A stretch of DNA of 8,285 nucleotides. It comes from Candidatus Saccharimonadota bacterium (GTDB lineage: Bacteria > Patescibacteriota > Saccharimonadia > UBA4664). The stretch is taken from NCBI GenBank assembly GCA_029288275.1, contig JARIHM010000060.1:1-8285 (forward strand), read 5' to 3'. The number at the start of each line of letters is the position of its first letter. The stretch's first letter is position 1. Under the pieces are notes generated by a model. That model saw nothing but the letters and a program-made list of their open reading frames with translations, was not told the origin of the DNA and ran no database searches. The translations under genes were made by a program, and so were the position numbers. Of this stretch, positions 3,476 to 8,285 are shown in pieces.

Positions 3476-6400
3476 TTAACCAAGCAAGGGTAGCTGCTTG
3501 GCTATTGGCAGTGTAAAGCGAAATTTGCTTCCCCTACCCTCTTGACTGGTCACCCAAATGCGGCCTCCGTGAGACTCCACGAGGTTTTTTACGATATACA
3601 AGCCCAGGCCGCTGCCACCCGCTTGGATGCTCATAGGATTGTAGATCCTTCCAAATTTAGTAAAGAGCCGGTCGAGCTGGCTCTTGGTAATACCCACGCC
3701 ATGGTCGGCTACGGTGGTGGTGAGCTCGTCGCCCTGAACATGAAACTCCACCTCAACCTCGGTGCCGGGCATGGAGTACTTGATGGCGTTGTCAACAAGG
3801 TTGAGCAAGATTTGGTGTAGCCGCGTTTCATCAGCCAGCACGAGCGGCAGGCGCTTCATACGCTTAACTCGGATCATGATCTGATTGGCAGCTCCCTTGC
3901 CGGCCAGCTCACTCACTACTTCGCTCAGTACATTTTCCATGGCCACCGGATTGATGCTGAGATTGACCTTGCCAGATTCAATGTAGCTGACGTCGAGCAG
4001 GTCTTCGACCAGATCAATCATGCGCTGGTTGGACTGATAGACGCGTGACAAATAATGGAACTGTTTATCGCCCAGCTCGCCAAAGTCCTGCTTGAGTACC
4101 ATGGAGAGAAAGCCCTTGATGGCGGTGAGTGGTGTGCGCAACTCGTGCGACACAATAGAGATAAAGTCGCTTTTAATTTCATCGATTTCACGGTCCTTTT
4201 GGATGTTACGCACAATGGCAATGCCCGAGGTGACGCGACCGGTGTCATCAAAAATGGGCGAATAACTTACCTCAGTCCAGATACGCTGGCCGGCTTGGCC
4301 CTCAATCAGCTGCTCGGTCTTAGCGATGGTCATGCCATCGCCAAGGACGCGGGCCAACGGCGAGCGGCCCAGGCCAGCATGCTCGGTACTGACGGTTTTA
4401 ACGATCTTATCGAACGGCTGGCCAATGGCCTCGGCTGCCGGCCATTGCGTGATCTCGGTAGAGGCCGGGTTAAAGCCCACAATGATGCCACGCCGGTCAA
4501 AGATAATGATGCCCTCTTCGGTAAAGCGAAACACCGCCTCCCAGCGCTCACGGCGGGCATTAACGTCGTGATAGAGCGTGGCGTTCTCGGCCAGTACCGC
4601 GAGCCGAGTAGCGGCCAGGCGCAGTAGTTTGGCATCGTGGTCACTGTAGACGGCGCTTGGCCGGCTCACTAGGAGTACACCCAGCGTTTTAGAATGGTGC
4701 ATGATAGGCGTAGCGAGTTGATGCGGTGTTTGCTCACGGTCGCTGCTAGCGTCCTGACGGGTAGCAAAGGCTTGAGCCACCACGTGGCGCGAACCGAGCT
4801 CGATAGTCTCGGGGTCGTTGCCGTCAGCGGGTTGAGCTTGTCTGCGGATGAGCTGCTGGCGGCCGGGCTCGTAGAGGTAGATGCTGGCCGCCGGTGATTC
4901 GAGCAGACCCATAATCTTGCCCAAATATTTCTTATAGATACCGCCTACATTAAAGCCCACTATGGTGGACAGATCGGCCAGCTGCGATAGTTCGCGCAGA
5001 TGACGCTGGGCTTTGGCGGCCATTTCATTGGCTTCGACCGTTTTTTCGATGAGCGGTGTAATATCACGCGCCGTGGCTACGGCCCCTACCACCCGCTGAC
5101 GCCGCACTACCGGACCAAAGGACAGCTGCAGGTGCCGGCCGCGGCGGCCAAAATGCGCATAACACATCAGGCGCTTACCTTGTAGTACGCCAGCCATCAG
5201 GAGCGCCAGATCTTGGTCAAAGCTAAGGTCGGCGCGGTCCTGCATAGCCTCCAGGAACGACCGGCCCAGTACTTCCTCGTCTAGATCAAAGAGTTGTTGC
5301 CACTCATTGTTGCACTCTAAGATCTGACCTAGCTCATTCATCATGATAAGGCCGTGCTGCAGGTGTGCCTGAATGGTTTGAAGTTTCTCTTTCTCTAGGT
5401 AAAGTGAAGTGATGTCGCGAATATTTACCAATACGCCCACGGTCTGGCCGCTGCTGTTGCGATACGGTGAATAGATGGCATCGAAATACTGGCTATCATC
5501 GATGGTGGCAAAGGTAGCATGACTCGTCTGGCCGGATTGAGCCTGAGCCATGGCTTGGGTAAATTCGGTTTCATCGAAGACGAGCTTTGCCTTTATGAGA
5601 TCAATAAACGGCTGATTCACTCGATCAGCCGTGAGCTCAAGCAGGCGCCCGGCGGCAGGGTTGAATGAGGTGAGCTGTCCAGTATTGCTAATCACCACCA
5701 AGCCATCTTCCATGAGGTTGCGCGTTTGTTCCACCTCGTTCGCGGCCTGCAGGAGATTTGTGTGGAGCGTGGCATTGGCAAAGGCCACGCTGGCTTGCTC
5801 TGCTAGGCTCTGGCTCAGGCGTACCTCGGCATTCGTAAAGTGGCGCGGCGTCTTGGAATAGAGGCATAGCGCTCCTATTAATTCCTGGCCCGAACGAATT
5901 TGAGCTACCAGAATACTGCAAATGCCCTCAGCTCGGATGAGCTCGCCCTGGCCGGATATAGCACCACTCGTGGCATCGTAAATCTGGACGGGCGCAGTTT
6001 GCCCTGCTAAATGCTGCATGGTGGCCGAACGGCGATCGACTCGCAGGTTGGCCAGATACCGGTCTGACAAGCCGATAGCGCGATAAATCGACAGCTGCTC
6101 GCTCCCCGCTTCAATCAGAAACAATGAGGCCGCATCGGCCTTAAAAAGCATCTGGCTGTGTGATAGGAGCGTGGAAGCTACCTGCTCCAGATCGAGGGTG
6201 CCGGTGATGGCCTGGGTGATGCGTTGAAACGCCGTGGTTTCGGCGGCGGTAGCCTGGGCGGTCTGATTGAGCACCAGCGTGTGGAGGCGGTCGGCGGCGG
6301 TCTGCACCAAGATATGGCGCAACGCCGCCTGCTCGGCCGACGGCAGCTGGTGATCAAACGTCACCGCCGCGCCGAGCCGGCGTTCCGGTACTTCTAACCA

Positions 6401-6745
6401 CAGCCCTTCGGCATGGGCGGCACCGAGCTCTTGCCGGATAGCTTGCACCTCCTGGCGGTTGAGCCATGGCTCAAGCTCGATCTGATGAGCGCCTAGTAAA
6501 TCATCGTATGCCAACCGACCTTGCTGCGCCTCAGGTAGATGCTGCTCATGGGTTCGATACGGCCCCTCTGGTTCAGCCTGAGCGGCCACGGCTACCCCGG
6601 CCGCTCCGGCAGTGCGCAGACCTTCGGCTAAGCGGGCCAAGAGGTCCTCATGCGTGGCCGCCTGCCGTACCGCCGCCAGCATGGTATCAAGCGTGGTAAG
6701 GCTGGGCGCAGCCAACCCGGGAGCCGCTGGTTTGTGCATTGCCAT
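3476..6745 (-). CDS. Soluble multi-sensor hybrid-free histidine kinase (GAF/PAS-rich), 1089 aa
   Basis: A cytoplasmic sensor kinase without signal peptide or membrane helices. Approximate order: degenerate GAF-like region 15-158, GAF 172-325, PAS 338-447, PAS 456-565, GAF 583-722, PAS 732-850 and HisKA 855-922 with H-box FISIVSHELRTPLTAIKGF (phospho-acceptor H867). The HATPase domain spans about 968-1082: N-box LHQILLNLVDNAIKYS (N986), G1 box VADHGVGI (D1014), F-box LFTKFGR and G2 box GGSGLGLYIV. The PAS domains show the FNPA core (SFNPAAGRLLELT, GFNPASTEIT). All catalytic motifs are intact, so it should be active. The sensors may bind small molecules or gases, but no heme, flavin (LOV Cys) or chromophore motif is evident. 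It has its own promoter, starts at ATG 6745 behind GGTGGG 5 nt away, and probably phosphorylates the receiver protein encoded downstream. Confidence 0.96.
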   Translation of the reverse strand: MAMHKPAAPGLAAPSLTTLDTMLAAVRQAATHEDLLARLAEGLRTAGAAGVAVAAQAEPEGPYRTHEQHLPEAQQGRLAYDDLLGAHQIELEPWLNRQEVQAIRQELGAAHAEGLWLEVPERRLGAAVTFDHQLPSAEQAALRHILVQTAADRLHTLVLNQTAQATAAETTAFQRITQAITGTLDLEQVASTLLSHSQMLFKADAASLFLIEAGSEQLSIYRAIGLSDRYLANLRVDRRSATMQHLAGQTAPVQIYDATSGAISGQGELIRAEGICSILVAQIRSGQELIGALCLYSKTPRHFTNAEVRLSQSLAEQASVAFANATLHTNLLQAANEVEQTRNLMEDGLVVISNTGQLTSFNPAAGRLLELTADRVNQPFIDLIKAKLVFDETEFTQAMAQAQSGQTSHATFATIDDSQYFDAIYSPYRNSSGQTVGVLVNIRDITSLYLEKEKLQTIQAHLQHGLIMMNELGQILECNNEWQQLFDLDEEVLGRSFLEAMQDRADLSFDQDLALLMAGVLQGKRLMCYAHFGRRGRHLQLSFGPVVRRQRVVGAVATARDITPLIEKTVEANEMAAKAQRHLRELSQLADLSTIVGFNVGGIYKKYLGKIMGLLESPAASIYLYEPGRQQLIRRQAQPADGNDPETIELGSRHVVAQAFATRQDASSDREQTPHQLATPIMHHSKTLGVLLVSRPSAVYSDHDAKLLRLAATRLAVLAENATLYHDVNARRERWEAVFRFTEEGIIIFDRRGIIVGFNPASTEITQWPAAEAIGQPFDKIVKTVSTEHAGLGRSPLARVLGDGMTIAKTEQLIEGQAGQRIWTEVSYSPIFDDTGRVTSGIAIVRNIQKDREIDEIKSDFISIVSHELRTPLTAIKGFLSMVLKQDFGELGDKQFHYLSRVYQSNQRMIDLVEDLLDVSYIESGKVNLSINPVAMENVLSEVVSELAGKGAANQIMIRVKRMKRLPLVLADETRLHQILLNLVDNAIKYSMPGTEVEVEFHVQGDELTTTVADHGVGITKSQLDRLFTKFGRIYNPMSIQAGGSGLGLYIVKNLVESHGGRIWVTSQEGRGSKFRFTLPIAKQLPLLG

Positions 6746-6750
6746 ATGGT

Positions 6751-6799
6751 CCCACCGTTACTACTATTCAGATTAGCATTGTCACTCTGGAGGCCTCAA
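6751..6799 (-). promoter_or_regulatory. Promoter and ribosome binding site of the histidine kinase gene
   Basis: TTGAGG (6799-6794), an 18-bp spacer and TAATCT (6775-6770) with the TGC extension just upstream of the -10. The predicted start is near 6763. GGTGGG at 6756-6751 lies 5 nt before the ATG at 6745, so the untranslated leader would be about 18 nt. Confidence 0.5.
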
Positions 6800-6829
6800 G
6801 CGTAAGAATGACAAAAAATGATTCTTGTT

Positions 6830-7552
6830 TTAGGGCAGAACCTTCGATTGAGCCAGAATTTGGTTAAACTCGCTATCGTACGCAGCGTCCTCGGTGCTAA
6901 ATACTAGGACTTTATCCCGAATCGGCACCACAATGGCTTTGATAGTCCGCCGGTCTGGAAACTTACCCACAAACTGAACGGCATTGATGCCCGAGACTGT
7001 GGTGTCACTGCGCTTCATGTCTTTGACGTTTTGGAATTGCTGAATGTAGGCGTTGAGCGGTTTTTGAATGAGCTGTACCTTGGCGGCTGCCAGCTGGTCA
7101 ACGCCGGTAGATTTACGAATAAAATCGGGATGCATCAGAAGCGTTACTTGAGTACCGCTGGCCTGCTCCTCATCAACTGATCCATCCCAGTTTTTGGGAA
7201 ACTTAATCTCGAACGAACCGAAAGCAATCGGTGCGATATACGACCGGAAGGGCGATTCATCGGCGATTTCGGCGGCTTGGGCATCCTGCTTCTTCTGATC
7301 ATCACGAGCGGTGGTTACGGCACTTTTCACTTGCTGATTGATGGCCGTCTGAGTAATGTGTGCCTGATTAAAGGCATAGATGGTTAGGATAGCAAAGATG
7401 ATCGCTCCCAAACCCAGGAATGCAACCAATGCCCAAAGCAATAAATTTTTGTTTTTATTGCCGGGCGGCGGCGCAAAATTAATCGGCGTCGGGGTAACCG
7501 GTGATGGAGTGGTGGGGGCCGGCGTGGGTGATGGTGACGGTTGCGGATCCAT
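6830..7552 (-). CDS. Single-pass membrane protein with Pro/Thr/Ser-rich cytoplasmic tail and exported domain, 240 aa
   Basis: Residues 1-31 are a low-complexity tail of Pro, Ser and Thr (PSPSPTPAPTTPSP and further PTP repeats). A short basic NKNKN stretch precedes one membrane helix at about 37-61 (LLLWALVAFLGLGAIIFAIL), predicting the N-terminus in the cytoplasm and the rest outside. Residues 62-98 are Gln/Ala/Lys-rich and probably helical. Residues 100-240 form an alpha/beta domain: FEIKFPKNW, VTLLMHP, VSGINAVQFVG and KVLVFSTEDAAYDSEFNQILAQ. This pattern resembles PsbP/Mog1-type surface domains, but only loosely. There is no lipobox. The ATG has no clear SD and lies 45 nt after the methyltransferase stop. 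I do not know its function; anchoring or sensing at the cell surface is a guess. Proteins of this layout are, from memory, common in Saccharibacteria. Confidence 0.88.
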   Translation of the reverse strand: MDPQPSPSPTPAPTTPSPVTPTPINFAPPPGNKNKNLLLWALVAFLGLGAIIFAILTIYAFNQAHITQTAINQQVKSAVTTARDDQKKQDAQAAEIADESPFRSYIAPIAFGSFEIKFPKNWDGSVDEEQASGTQVTLLMHPDFIRKSTGVDQLAAAKVQLIQKPLNAYIQQFQNVKDMKRSDTTVSGINAVQFVGKFPDRRTIKAIVVPIRDKVLVFSTEDAAYDSEFNQILAQSKVLP

Positions 7553-7597
7553 TACTGCTTATGGTAAAACGGTTCGGCAATGAGCGCAAGCGCCGGC

Positions 7598-8092
7598 TTA
7601 TGGCTTGCCGGCAGGATACTGGTACAGATAGCTATTCCGGGTTTGCTTGGCCGGCCGGCGGTCAGGAATCGTAAAGACAAACGATACCACGGGGGTGGGC
7701 TGGACAAGCTCCTGCCGGAGCTTGGCATCTAGCTTGGCCATAAAACGTTCAAGTAAGAAGACGTAGATGGCATCGGTGGCAGGCAGCTTTACGGTCCAGA
7801 AATCAGCCAAATAAACGCGGACCAGATGCCGGTAGCGCCAGGTGACCACAAGCGATATCAGATACAATACCGGATTAAGCTCATAGCCGATAGCATGCAG
7901 GCCCCGCTGGGCGGCTGCTCGTAAGAAACGGCCATCACCAGAACCAAGATCGATAATGGTTTGACTTGGCTTAAGGTCTACCAGGTCAAGAAGCGGGCCG
8001 TAGTCACGCCGCAGGATGGGCAGGTACGGCGCTCCCACCAGAATGGTAATGGCAAATTGCAATACTACCAGACATAGAATGAGCAGCCACAT
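7598..8092 (-). CDS. Membrane-anchored SAM-dependent methyltransferase, FAM173/ATPSCKMT-like, 164 aa
   Basis: A class I methyltransferase with an N-terminal membrane helix (residues 1-20, MWLLILCLVVLQFAITILVG). It has motif I at 46-56 (IIDLGSGDGRF), the ribose-binding acidic residue in GYELNP (E71), and a D97-F-W motif near the active site. The sequence continues with VFLLERFMAKLDAKLRQEL and VVSFVFTIPD. This set matches the pattern I remember for the FAM173 family (DLGSGDGR, G-x-ELNP, DLWK, then LE-KL-EL and FxxP), whose human members methylate lysines in ATP synthase subunit c and the ADP/ATP carrier. A protein lysine target near the membrane is therefore the leading hypothesis; a small-molecule substrate is not excluded. 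It follows the coiled-coil gene by 2 nt and lacks its own SD, so the two are coupled. Confidence 0.88.
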   Translation of the reverse strand: MWLLILCLVVLQFAITILVGAPYLPILRRDYGPLLDLVDLKPSQTIIDLGSGDGRFLRAAAQRGLHAIGYELNPVLYLISLVVTWRYRHLVRVYLADFWTVKLPATDAIYVFLLERFMAKLDAKLRQELVQPTPVVSFVFTIPDRRPAKQTRNSYLYQYPAGKP

Positions 8093-8094
8093 GG

Positions 8095-8283
8095 CTAGAA
8101 AAGACCGGTTTGATCATCGATAGAATCGAGATCGGGCCCACCGCTAAAAGGATCCTCCACTGGGCTATCTGTGGTGGCAGAGTTGGCCTGAACCGCCCGT
8201 GGTTCACTAAAACGTTGTTTGATCTTTTCGATGCGGTTCTCGACCGTAGCCAGATGCTCCTTGAGCTGGGCTGAAAGCTCCAT
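8095..8283 (-). CDS. Small coiled-coil protein (at least 62 aa), possibly truncated by the window edge
   Basis: Visible residues begin MELSAQLKEHLATVENRIEK, a heptad-like amphipathic helix over about 1-26, followed by an unstructured acidic tail rich in Ser, Asp, Pro and Gly (SPVEDPFSGGPDLDSIDD) that ends in GLF. There is no membrane segment or Cys. The first ATG is only 2 nt from the window edge, so the true start could lie upstream and no ribosome binding site can be judged. The stop is 2 nt before the methyltransferase ATG, so it is the upstream partner in a tight operon and may help localise or oligomerise that enzyme. I do not recognise the family. Confidence 0.7.
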   Translation of the reverse strand: MELSAQLKEHLATVENRIEKIKQRFSEPRAVQANSATTDSPVEDPFSGGPDLDSIDDQTGLF

Positions 8284-8285
8284 AC

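Noticed and set aside
4055..4627. 190-codon plus-strand frame inside the histidine kinase gene
   Set aside because: Antisense shadow of the kinase, whose motifs in this region (HisKA and PAS) are unmistakable.
6804..6826. Inverted repeat AAGAAT / ATTCTT with an internal A-run after the Pro-rich membrane protein gene
   Set aside because: Only six AT-rich pairs with an 11-nt loop, and the T-run falls in the loop on the minus strand, so it does not form a credible intrinsic terminator.
1..8285. tRNA, rRNA, CRISPR array, transposase, integrase or phage structural genes
   Set aside because: No cloverleaf, repeat-spacer pattern or recognisable mobile-element protein was seen on either strand.

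Overview
The window is 8.3 kb of compact bacterial chromosome in which every supportable gene lies on the minus strand, so transcription runs from high to low coordinates. Several things suggest a Patescibacteria/CPR genome, most likely Candidatus Saccharibacteria: a glycyl-tRNA synthetase of the single-chain alpha2 type, a stand-alone receiver protein, a membrane protein with a Pro/Thr/Ser-rich cytoplasmic tail, small hypothetical genes, and start codons that often lack a Shine-Dalgarno sequence. This placement is inference, not proof. The genes contain no internal TGA and recO ends at TGA at a normal length, so the standard code is in use, not the UGA=Gly code of Gracilibacteria/SR1.

Layout in transcription order. 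(1) 8283-7598: a short coiled-coil protein, possibly cut at the window edge, followed 2 nt later by a membrane-anchored methyltransferase resembling the FAM173/ATPSCKMT lysine methyltransferases. (2) 7552-6830: a single-pass membrane protein with a disordered proline-rich tail and an exported domain. (3) 6745-3476: a 1089-residue soluble histidine kinase with three GAF-like and three PAS domains, behind its own promoter. (4) 3397-3005: a receiver-only response regulator, then recO (2989-2258) 15 nt downstream, probably co-transcribed. (5) 2192-1008: an accessory block. It holds a three-helix membrane protein with strikingly GC-rich third codon positions and a terminator hairpin, then a cluster of four tiny genes: a 39-codon ORF with a near-consensus ribosome binding site and three tandem paralogous microproteins of 53, 53 and 56 residues sharing a C-x2-C-x(20-26)-H-x6-C putative zinc-binding pattern. 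(6) 943-1: a promoter giving an almost leaderless mRNA, a 101-residue hypothetical protein and, 6 nt later, the N-terminal half of glycyl-tRNA synthetase.

recO and glycyl-tRNA synthetase genes are neighbours in many bacteria (for example recO-glyQ-glyS in Firmicutes). Here the accessory block sits between them and looks like an insertion into that neighbourhood. The kinase and receiver probably form one phosphorelay whose output is not visible, because neither protein carries a DNA-binding or enzymatic output domain. The most novel material is the microprotein cluster at 1008-1656. No tRNA, rRNA, CRISPR array, insertion sequence or origin was seen, and no gene-free stretch exceeds 300 bases.
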